The notes beneath the pieces were generated by a model. It was not told where the DNA came from. It did not search any database and saw only the letters and a list, made by a program, of their open reading frames with translations. A DNA stretch of 64,000 nt from Sphingobacterium sp. LZ7M1 (lineage in GTDB: Bacteria; Bacteroidota; Bacteroidia; Sphingobacteriales; Sphingobacteriaceae), in contig NZ_CP101134.1 in the NCBI RefSeq assembly GCF_024296865.1, forward strand, positions 1,240,001 through 1,304,000, given 5' to 3'. A program made the translations under genes and the position numbers. Positions 44,898 through 52,380 of the stretch are shown in pieces. Within the stretch, counting starts at the first letter, position 1. Each line of letters starts with the position of its first letter.

Positions 44898-44913
44898 ATC
44901 GCTATATTACGAT
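44898..44913. promoter_or_regulatory. Candidate ArsR operator 2
   Basis: ATCGCTATATTACGAT shares the ATCG-N8-CGAT form of the site at 44514. It lies 37 bases before the DUF6428 gene, so arsR and the three downstream genes may have separate, co-regulated promoters. Confidence 0.6.
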
Positions 44914-44950
44914 ACAATATTTTAATAAATCATTTCAAAATTCAAAAACA

Positions 44951-45415
44951 ATGAAACTATCAAACATCAAAGAAATCTTACCAACATTGGACAATGTTGA
45001 ATTTCAATTAGCGGACGGAACATTTGTCCCCAAACATTTCCACGTTACGGAGGTAGGTATTGTTACAAAACATTTTATTGATTGTGGCGGAACGATCAGA
45101 AATGAAAAGGTCGTCAACTTCCAGTTGTGGAACGCCAACGATTTTGAACACAGGCTAAAGCCGACCAAACTATTGAACATCATCAAACTGTCCGAAGAAA
45201 AATTGGATATTCAAGATGCCGAAATAGAAGTGGAATACCAAAGCGAAACCATTGGCAAATACAATCTGGATTTTAACGGAAACCATTTTGTACTGAAAAA
45301 CAAACAAACCGCTTGTTTGGCAAGTGATGCCTGCGGTATTCCTGCCGAAAAACAAAAAGTAGAATTATCAGAGCTGAACAGTGCTTGCTGTTCGCCTAAT
45401 TCGGACTGTTGTTAA
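44951..45415 (+). CDS. DUF6428-like protein of ars operon
   Basis: A 154-residue cytoplasmic protein with no signal peptide. The N-terminal part resembles the DUF6428 type (FVPKHFHVTEVGIVTKHFID, GGTIRNEKVVNFQLWNAND). The C terminus carries several Cys (TACLASDACGIPAEKQ, SACCSPNSDCC), suited to As(III) binding. Members of this type recur between arsR and arsC in Bacteroidetes ars operons. Function is unknown; an arsenite carrier or buffer is conjecture. Confidence 0.75.
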   Translation: MKLSNIKEILPTLDNVEFQLADGTFVPKHFHVTEVGIVTKHFIDCGGTIRNEKVVNFQLWNANDFEHRLKPTKLLNIIKLSEEKLDIQDAEIEVEYQSETIGKYNLDFNGNHFVLKNKQTACLASDACGIPAEKQKVELSELNSACCSPNSDCC

Positions 45416-45434
45416 ACCCTATAAACCAATCGTA

Positions 45435-46049
45435 ATGTACAAGAATTTAGCTGAAACCATAAAGGGAATATCTGATGTTCAGACCGTAAGCGAAGAACGT
45501 AAAACCATATTGCAACCCTTGATAGACTTCGTACAACAAAAAGTAAGCAACGGACAGGTAATAAATCTCAATTTCATCTGTACACACAATTCACGAAGAA
45601 GCCATTTATCGCAGGTTTGGGCACAGGTGGCAAGTGTATATTACCATATCCCGAATGTATATTGCTATTCGGGCGGTACGGAAGAAACGGCATTATTTCC
45701 GAAAGTAGTGGAAACATTGAATGAACAGGGTTTTTCTGCTTTCAAAATTTCGGAAGCGGACAATCCTGTTTATGCTATTAAGTACAGTGAAAATGCTTTG
45801 CCGATTATCGGTTTTTCAAAAAAGTACGATAGCCCTTTCAATCCTGTATCGGCATTCACTGCCATTATGACCTGTTCACAGGCAGACGATGGCTGTCCTT
45901 TTATTGCAGGTGCAGAAAAGAGAATACCTATCACATTTGAAGACCCGAAGATTTCAGACGGCACAACAGAGCAGACAAAGATATATGCGGAAAGGAGTTT
46001 GGAGATAGCAACTGAAATGTTCTATGTTTTTTCAATGATTAAAAAATAA
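45435..46049 (+). CDS. arsC: LMW-phosphatase-type arsenate reductase
   Basis: A 204-residue protein of the low-molecular-weight tyrosine phosphatase fold. The phosphate/arsenate loop is FICTHNSRRSHLSQ with the nucleophile near C49 and the loop Arg following. A second conserved stretch (TCSQADDGCPFIAGAEKRIP) holds two Cys. I chose the ATG at 45435 (MYKNLAETI) because the upstream extension overlaps the DUF6428 gene. It stands directly before acr3 (three bases), so arsenate reduction followed by arsenite export is the expected path. It could act as a phosphatase, but the context favours arsenate. Confidence 0.85.
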   Translation: MYKNLAETIKGISDVQTVSEERKTILQPLIDFVQQKVSNGQVINLNFICTHNSRRSHLSQVWAQVASVYYHIPNVYCYSGGTEETALFPKVVETLNEQGFSAFKISEADNPVYAIKYSENALPIIGFSKKYDSPFNPVSAFTAIMTCSQADDGCPFIAGAEKRIPITFEDPKISDGTTEQTKIYAERSLEIATEMFYVFSMIKK

Positions 46050-46052
46050 CCA

Positions 46053-47081
46053 ATGCAACCAAAACTAAAATTTCTTGACCGTTACCTTACCCTATGGATA
46101 TTCCTTGCTATGGCATTTGGCGTAGGATTAGGATATTTCTTTCCCAACATTTCTAACGTAACAGACAGCTTGTCCGTAGGAACCATTAATATCCCGCTGG
46201 CAATAGGTTTGATACTGATGATGTACCCGCCATTGGCAAAGGTGGATTATACAGTATTGCCCAAAGCGTTTAAGGATAAAAAAGTAATTGGAATATCTTT
46301 ATTCCTCAATTGGGTAATCGGTACGGTAATGATGTTCGGGTTAGCCGTTCTGTTTTTAAGGAATGAACCCGATTATATGACGGGATTGATTTTGATAGGA
46401 TTGGCAAGATGTATCGCAATGGTAATTGTATGGAGCGACCTGGCAAAAGCCAACAGGGAATATACGGCACTATTGGTAGCGTTGAACAGTGTCTTTCAGA
46501 TATTGAGTTACAGTTTTTTGGTTTGGCTTTTTATCAACGTATTGCCGAGTAAATTAGGATTAGCCAATTTCAATGTAAATGTATCAATGAAAGACGTTAC
46601 CGAAAGCGTGTTGATATACTTGGGTATTCCTTTTTTTACAGGTTTCGTGAGCCGATATGTTCTTATAAAATCAAAAGGCATTGAATGGTACAATAGAAAA
46701 TACATACCGGCAGTATCACCTATTACACTTTACGCATTATTGTTTACCATTGTACTGATGTTCAGTTTGAAAGGCGACAAGATATTGGAGTTGCCAGTGG
46801 ACGTGATTAAGATAGCCATACCGCTAATCATCTATTTTGTATTGATGTTTTTCGTGAGCTTTTTTATAAGCAAATCCCTGAATGTTCCTTATGACAGGAA
46901 CGCGTCCATAGCATTTACAGCCACCGGGAACAATTTTGAATTGGCCATAGCCGTAGCCATTGCGGTTTTTGGTATTCATTCTCCACAGGCATTTGTTGGC
47001 GTTATCGGACCATTGGTCGAAGTGCCTGTACTGATACTATTGGTAAGGGCAAGTTTATGGTTGAAGAAGAAACTATACTAA
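46053..47081 (+). CDS. acr3: ACR3-family arsenite efflux transporter
   Basis: A 342-residue inner-membrane arsenite exporter with ten hydrophobic segments. Family signatures include ARCIAMVIVWSDLAKANREY, with the essential Cys in TM4, and FTATGNNFELAIAVAIAVFG in TM9. Length is normal for ACR3. It is last in the ars operon, three bases after the arsenate reductase gene. Confidence 0.93.
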   Translation: MQPKLKFLDRYLTLWIFLAMAFGVGLGYFFPNISNVTDSLSVGTINIPLAIGLILMMYPPLAKVDYTVLPKAFKDKKVIGISLFLNWVIGTVMMFGLAVLFLRNEPDYMTGLILIGLARCIAMVIVWSDLAKANREYTALLVALNSVFQILSYSFLVWLFINVLPSKLGLANFNVNVSMKDVTESVLIYLGIPFFTGFVSRYVLIKSKGIEWYNRKYIPAVSPITLYALLFTIVLMFSLKGDKILELPVDVIKIAIPLIIYFVLMFFVSFFISKSLNVPYDRNASIAFTATGNNFELAIAVAIAVFGIHSPQAFVGVIGPLVEVPVLILLVRASLWLKKKLY

Positions 47082-47154
47082 GTTGATGTAAATAACTTAG
47101 CGGGATTTTAGAATTGTCAAGAAACTAAAATTAAACCCTCTGAATCCGGAGCGT

Positions 47155-47424
47155 TTATTGTTTGTTCAAGATGTGAAGCATCCTGCCCACCTCAATATCC
47201 ATTCGGGAAAATGCAAACCATTTTTTGCCCAGGTCTTTGAGCGAAGCCCCTATATGGTAAAGCTCCGCTTGGTCTATTATCAAAAATCGGTCGTGGGTAT
47301 CGGAGAAAACCTTAATTTCAATCGGGAGGTATTGGCTGTTGTACCGTTTTATGTCCAATTGTAGCTGATTGCTGATTGCTTTGGTGTAGATTGTTGCGGT
47401 TACATTTTGTTTTCGCTTAACCAA
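47155..47424 (-). pseudogene. 5'-truncated ORF6N/PLD-like gene fragment
   Basis: The minus strand encodes about 88 residues including IEIKVFSDTHDRFLIIDQAE and LYHIGASLKDLGKKWFAFSR. These resemble the C-terminal region of ORF6N-type proteins that carry a phospholipase-D-like motif (HDRFLIID). No ATG is available, and the reading stops matching at ~47424, where a CusA fragment begins on the other strand. This is a 3' relic; the family assignment is moderate. Confidence 0.55.
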
Positions 47425-48037
47425 TATCGTTAGTGCCGTTGAGGAAATCCAACAGATAGTGGGCGAAAAAATAAAGCTGCCCGAAGATTACCACATTGAA
47501 TACGGTGGGCAATTTGAAGCGGAGGCAGAAGCATCGCAGACCTTGATTGCGACCTCCCTGCTTTCCATTCTGATTATTTTCCTGATACTGTTCCGGGAGT
47601 TCAAAACGGTAAAGTTAGCCGCCATCATTTTAATCAACCTGTCTTTGGCATTGATTGGCGGTGTGTTCAGCATCTATTTTACCAGTGGCATTTTGAGCAT
47701 TCCTGCCATTATCGGTTTTATCACCTTGTTTGGAGTGGCTACCCGTAACGGCATCCTGCTCGTATCGCATTACAATACATTGTGTGATGAGGGGTTGGAT
47801 TTGTACGATACGGTTATACAAGGCTCAAAGAACAGGTTAAGCCCCATCCTGATGACGGCACTTACCGCAGGGCTGGCATTGATACCGCTTGCTATTGCGG
47901 GCGATTTGCCCGGCAACGAGATACAAAGTCCTATGGCAAAAGTGATATTGGGCGGCTTGCTTACTTCTACATTGCTCAACATTTTTATTGTTCCGGCGGT
48001 GTACTATTTATCTAACAAAAAAGCAGCTAAAGCATGA
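47423..48037 (+). pseudogene. C-terminal fragment of a CusA/CzcA RND pump
   Basis: About 205 codons encode the last transmembrane block of an HME-RND pump: NIVSAVEEIQQIV, KLPEDYHIEYGGQFEAEAEA, GFITLFGVATRNGILLVSHY, LSPILMTALTAGLALIPLAI. Roughly 80% of the gene (N-terminal side) is missing; it begins abruptly at the junction with the ORF6N-like fragment. The stop overlaps the next outer-membrane factor gene by four bases, the normal pump-TolC arrangement. Confidence 0.85.
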
Positions 48038-49218
48038 ACATAAAATTTTTAACGGCAATCTGTATGTGCGTTTTTACCATACAATTGCAGGCACAGTCAG
48101 GATTGGAAACCGTCTTGTCTGATGTTGCCAAGAACAATAAAACGCTGCAAACCCAAAGCAAATATTGGGATGCGCAGAAGTTATTGTACCATACGGGCAA
48201 TACGCTGTACGACCCTGTGGTCAGCTACGATTTTATGCGTGGCTCACCCTATGCCATTGCGGGCAACCAAACGGACATTAACGTCTTGCAGCGTTTCGAC
48301 TTTCCCACGGTTTACAGTAAAAAGAAAGCATTGGCTGGCGAGCAGAGTAAGCAGGCAGATTTTTCGCTAACAGCCAACAGGCAGGAAATATTATTGGGAG
48401 CGAAAAAGATTTGCATTGAACTGATATACCGCAATAAACTTCAGGAAAGAATTATAGAACGGAAAACAAAAACCGAAAAGTTCCTGACCGACTTTCAGAC
48501 CAAACTGGATAAGGGCGAAGGTAATGTGCTGGACGTGAATAAGGCTAAACTTCAATTGATTGAGATTAATAAAGATTATCAGTTGAACATTTCCGCTATC
48601 AACCAACTTCATCAAAAACTGACGGAACTTAACGGCGGTATAGAGATAGTCTTTAACGATACCATATACCCTGAATATAAGCCCGTTCCTGCATTTGAAG
48701 AATTGGAAGAAACAATTGAATACAAAGACCCGGTAAGAAAATATTTGACACAACAGACCGTAGTAGCCCAAAAGGATATTGAAGTTACTAAGGCATTGAC
48801 CCTGCCAAAATTTGAAGTGGGTTTTCATTATCAGGGTATTTTAGGGCAGCAGTTTTACGGTGCAAAAGTAGGCGTGAGCATTCCTTTGTGTGAAAACAAA
48901 AATCGGGTGAAGCAAAAGCAGGCTGAATTATCGGTGGCAGAAGTACAGGTAGCACGGCACAAGAACGAACATTATTATCATTTGAAGCAACTGTATGAAA
49001 AGTATATCAACCTGCAAAAGACGGTAGCAGAATATGAGAAAGTATTAAGCAGTATCAACAGTATTAAACTATTGGATAAAGCGTTATCATTCGGAGAGAT
49101 AACCACTATCCAATATTTTTTGGAGGCAAGTTACTTTTATACCGCTACCAATAATTATTTGCAGGCGGAGAAAGAGTACAACGATGCAATAGCCGAACTG
49201 TACCAGTATTTGCTATAA
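48034..49218 (+). CDS. TolC-type outer-membrane factor
   Basis: A 394-residue outer-membrane efflux protein with signal peptide (MNIKFLTAICMCVFTIQLQAQS). Two helical efflux domains are visible (FLTDFQTKLDKGEGNVLDVN and ILGQQFYGAKVGVSIPLCEN regions). It overlaps the truncated pump by four bases. The gene itself looks intact but has lost its pump and probably its promoter, so it may be silent or rely on readthrough. Confidence 0.82.
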   Translation: MNIKFLTAICMCVFTIQLQAQSGLETVLSDVAKNNKTLQTQSKYWDAQKLLYHTGNTLYDPVVSYDFMRGSPYAIAGNQTDINVLQRFDFPTVYSKKKALAGEQSKQADFSLTANRQEILLGAKKICIELIYRNKLQERIIERKTKTEKFLTDFQTKLDKGEGNVLDVNKAKLQLIEINKDYQLNISAINQLHQKLTELNGGIEIVFNDTIYPEYKPVPAFEELEETIEYKDPVRKYLTQQTVVAQKDIEVTKALTLPKFEVGFHYQGILGQQFYGAKVGVSIPLCENKNRVKQKQAELSVAEVQVARHKNEHYYHLKQLYEKYINLQKTVAEYEKVLSSINSIKLLDKALSFGEITTIQYFLEASYFYTATNNYLQAEKEYNDAIAELYQYLL

Positions 49219-49275
49219 TTTAATATTGTAGGGTGAATGCAGACCATTAGCAAAGGCAGATGTATCACTGTTTTA

Positions 49276-49307
49276 AAACCTTGCGGAATACAACTTTCGC
49301 AAGGTTT
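49276..49307. terminator. Terminator after the TolC gene
   Basis: A 10-base perfect stem (49276-49285 with 49298-49307) with T-rich flanks. A second hairpin (49323-49342, 7-base stem) follows. The rest of 49219-49480 shows no gene. Confidence 0.7.
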
Positions 49308-49480
49308 CAATTAACTAAATTAGAAGCCTGGGCCGAGGCTTCAGGTTAACAAAAACCCAAATTAAAAGCGCCTATGCAGACAATGCAATCAGATAACTTG
49401 ATTTAGACAGGAAGCAACGAGCGTAGTTCGACTTAAATCGTAAATTTGTTTATTGTGCTTAATATAGCAGTTAGTAAGAT

Positions 49481-50044
49481 ATGAATACACTCTTTATTAA
49501 AAATATGGTATGCGACCGCTGTATTATGGTGGTGCAAAACGAATTGGATAAACTTGGTTTAGATGCTAAAAATGTAAAGCTGGGCGAAGTTACCCTTACC
49601 AAAGAAATTACACCTACGGAGAAAGAGGCTTTGGTCAAGACTTTAGAGCCATTGGGGTTTGAAGTAATTGATGATAAAAAAGGCAGGATAATAGAAAAGA
49701 TAAAGAACATTATCATTGACCTGGTACATCATCAGGATAGTGATGTAAAAACCAACCTTTCCGATGTATTGAGCGATAAACTGCACCACGATTACAATTA
49801 CTTGTCCAATCTGTTTTCAGAAGTAGAGGGTACAACTATTGAAAAATACTTTATCGCCCAAAAGGTGGAAAAGGTAAAAGAACTGCTGGTGTATGATGAA
49901 CTGTCGTTAAGTGAGATTGCCATGCGCCTCAACTATTCAAGCGTAGCCTATTTGAGCAACCAGTTCAAGAAAGTAACGGGGCTTACCCCGAGCTATTTCA
50001 AACAAGTCCGGGAAGATAAGAGAAAGCCGTTGGATAAAGTATAG
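49481..50044 (+). CDS. AraC-type regulator with HMA-like sensor
   Basis: A 187-residue protein. Residues 1-70 look like a heavy-metal-associated fold with a modified metal loop (NMVCDRCIMVVQNELDKLGL), keeping a CxxC pair. Residues 85-185 form an AraC-type double helix-turn-helix (LSEIAMRLNYSSVAYLSNQF, KKVTGLTPSYFKQVRE). The union suggests direct metal sensing by a transcription factor, unlike classic CueR/CopY-type regulators. It lies between an outer-membrane factor and a decayed Fur gene, close to the copper block it may control. Confidence 0.82.
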   Translation: MNTLFIKNMVCDRCIMVVQNELDKLGLDAKNVKLGEVTLTKEITPTEKEALVKTLEPLGFEVIDDKKGRIIEKIKNIIIDLVHHQDSDVKTNLSDVLSDKLHHDYNYLSNLFSEVEGTTIEKYFIAQKVEKVKELLVYDELSLSEIAMRLNYSSVAYLSNQFKKVTGLTPSYFKQVREDKRKPLDKV

Positions 50045-50059
50045 GAACGGCTACGCTAT

Positions 50060-50330
50060 TCAGGAACACTGCGGGCAAAGCCCTGACACCGTAAAATTGA
50101 CTTCACTTATTTTATATCCTTTAGGCAACTTAAATAACGGTTGCACATCCTCTATACAAGTTACCGATTTACATTTTTGACAACTGAAATGCAATTGGTT
50201 ATGATTGTGGACTACTTCACAGTTATGGCAACTTGCATATCCTACACCCCCGTCAACGTTTACCACTTTGTGGACTAAATCTTCTTCCATTAACCTATCC
50301 AGTACCCGGAGATATTTGCCGGAGAGAAAG
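50060..50330 (-). pseudogene. 5'-truncated Fur-family regulator
   Basis: The minus strand encodes RVLDRLMEEDLVHKVVNVDG, GVGYASCHNCEVVHNHNQLH, FSCQKCKSVTC and a final GLCPQCS: the wing and metal-binding domain of a Fur protein, with HNHNQLHFSCQKC and CPQC. The DNA-recognition helix is lost at about 50320, where TonB-receptor sequence on the other strand begins. An open frame continues upstream only by reading antisense to that receptor. Confidence 0.8.
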
Positions 50331-50338
50331 CCGGGTAA

Positions 50339-51517
50339 CTGAACATACAGATTGCCGCACAATTCAACAACAGGGAAGAATTTGATATAGTCAGGAACAG
50401 CGAAATTACAACGCCTCAAATGACTTTGAATGTCAGCACGATTTCCGAAGAAATTTCTTGGGAGCATCCCACATTCAAAAACTTTAACGGAAGTATCGGC
50501 ATATCCGCTATGCAGCAGGACAATACCTACAAAGGTCGGTATCTCATCCCTGCCTACAATTCCCAAACATACGGTGCATACTGGATTGAAAAATGGAAGA
50601 AGAACAAATGGGAGCTTCAGGGCGGTATCAGGTATGATTTTAAGCAAATCAGTACGGTACGATACCCTTACAATAACCAGCCTGTGGAGCATGACTTTGA
50701 TTTTTCAACAATCGGGGCATCATTCAATACCATCTACCATCTTTCAGACCATATCAGGATAAACGGAATGGTCAGCCTTGCCAATAGGGCTCCCCACGTT
50801 AACGAACTGCTCATTGACGGCATACATCAAGGTACTGCCACCTATGAACTTGGGGACGTAAACCTGAAAATAGAGCAGGCTGTAAACACGGTCTTGGGGC
50901 TTTCATATAGCAATGAAGAAAAATCAGTAAATATAGACTGGTCTGTATTCTACAATTCCATCAACAACTTTATCTATTTACAGCCCCGCCCGGGAGAGCC
51001 TGTATTGACCATTGCAGGTGCATTTCCCAAATTCGTCTATCAACAGGCTGATGCCTATCTCACGGGAACGGATTTATTAATCAATTACAAGCCTGTACAG
51101 AAACTGGACATCATAGGAAAGGCATCTTTGCTAAGGGCGTACAATAAAACGATAAACGACTGGCTGATTTCCATGCCATCGGACAGGTTTTCATTGGGGT
51201 TCAATTACGAACTGCCCGATATAAGGTCTTTCCAAAAATCCTATATCGGGATGGAAATTCCGCTGGTCTTAAAACAGACAAGAGTACCTGATGAAAACAT
51301 ACACGGCCAGCAGGATTATAAGCTGCCCCCTGATGGTTATCTCCTGACAAATATATCCGCTGGTACAGTGGTCAGTGTCTTGGGCAGGTCACTGAACATC
51401 AATCTTGCAGTGAGCAACCTGTTCAATACCCGGTACAGAAACTACCTGAACAGCTTCAGGTATTTTACGGACGAAATGGGCAGAAACATCTCCGTTAGAT
51501 TAAAGTACGTTTTCTGA
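50339..51517 (+). pseudogene. 5'-truncated TonB-dependent receptor
   Basis: Receptor-like coding begins right at the junction with the Fur fragment (LNIQIAAQFNNREEFDIVRN) and continues through MTLNVSTISEEISWEHPTFK to the normal barrel end (NLFNTRYRNYLNSFRYFTDE, ISVRLKYVF). About 390 residues of barrel remain. The signal peptide, plug and first strands are missing. An ATG at 50420 could start a 365-residue product, but it could not be exported. A lipoprotein gene follows 35 bases later, a usual partner arrangement. Confidence 0.85.
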
Positions 51518-51552
51518 CAAACACGTTTTTCAACAATTAAATTTATATAACA

Positions 51553-52116
51553 ATGACACAGAAATTCAAACATTTTTCTTCGATTGCCGTAGCGGCAATC
51601 GTACTATTCGCAACCTCATGCAGCAAAGACGATGACCCTATCCCCGAAGAAAACGACAACGAGGTAATCACTACGGTACAGCTACGTTTTAAGGAACAGG
51701 GAACCACGAACGAACTTCTTTATGCTTGGAAAGGTGCTGACGGAGCCGGAGGAAACGCCCCGGTCATAGACCAGATTGCACTGCAACCGGGTAAGTCCTA
51801 TGATGTCAGCGTATCCTTTCTTGACGAGGTAAATGGTGAAGACATTACCGAAGAAGTAAGTGAGGAAAATATAGACCACCGTATTTATTACGTGCCATCT
51901 TCCACATCAAATATACAAATCACAAATTTGGATAAGGATGACAACAACGTTACGTTAGGGCTGGAAAGCGTTTGGACAACCACGACCGCTTCCACTGGTA
52001 CGGTCAGGGTTGTGCTGCGCCATTATCCACAGGGAGGAAAGATTGAAACGGACTTGATTAATGACCCTAAGTCATCAACTGACGTAGATATTCAATTTAA
52101 TTCTAAAGTTGAATAA
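51553..52116 (+). CDS. Receptor-associated lipoprotein of unknown function
   Basis: A 187-residue lipoprotein with lipobox ATSC (IAVAAIVLFATSCSKDDD). The rest looks all-beta and acidic (EVITTVQLRFKEQGTTNELL, SYDVSVSFLDEVNGEDITEE). Proteins of this type commonly follow TonB-receptor genes, here the truncated one just upstream, and may be surface or periplasmic ligand-binding partners. I cannot name a family with confidence. Confidence 0.7.
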   Translation: MTQKFKHFSSIAVAAIVLFATSCSKDDDPIPEENDNEVITTVQLRFKEQGTTNELLYAWKGADGAGGNAPVIDQIALQPGKSYDVSVSFLDEVNGEDITEEVSEENIDHRIYYVPSSTSNIQITNLDKDDNNVTLGLESVWTTTTASTGTVRVVLRHYPQGGKIETDLINDPKSSTDVDIQFNSKVE

Positions 52117-52184
52117 ACCCCGCACCAAGAAGAAGACCGGGCATCCGTCAGTATTTTAAGACCACAGCTTTTTAAGCAAACAAT

Positions 52185-52215
52185 AAAGCATTGCGATTAT
52201 CTTTCGCAATGCTTT
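52185..52215. terminator. Terminator after the lipoprotein gene
   Basis: A 12-base perfect stem (52185-52196 with 52204-52215) with a 7-base loop, followed by a T-rich stretch. Confidence 0.8.
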
Positions 52216-52380
52216 GTGGTTTTAAAGACCATCTAAAACTGGCTTTATGGCGATAACCATCTGATGAAGTGGCTCACCTATACAGGATTTCAATAAATCT
52301 TACAAATCAAATCCAAAATTTCACAACAGTACCCATAATTATAATAGCCAATTTTGCATTGTAAATTAAAGCAGGCAAAT

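Noticed and set aside
47458..48037. GTG at 47459 as the start of a real short RND protein
   Set aside because: CusA-type coding continues in frame upstream to about 47423, where it is cut off; the product would be a tail fragment only.
50339..50692. Upstream extension of the minus-strand Fur frame
   Set aside because: It runs antisense to the TonB-receptor fragment, and Fur similarity ends near 50320.
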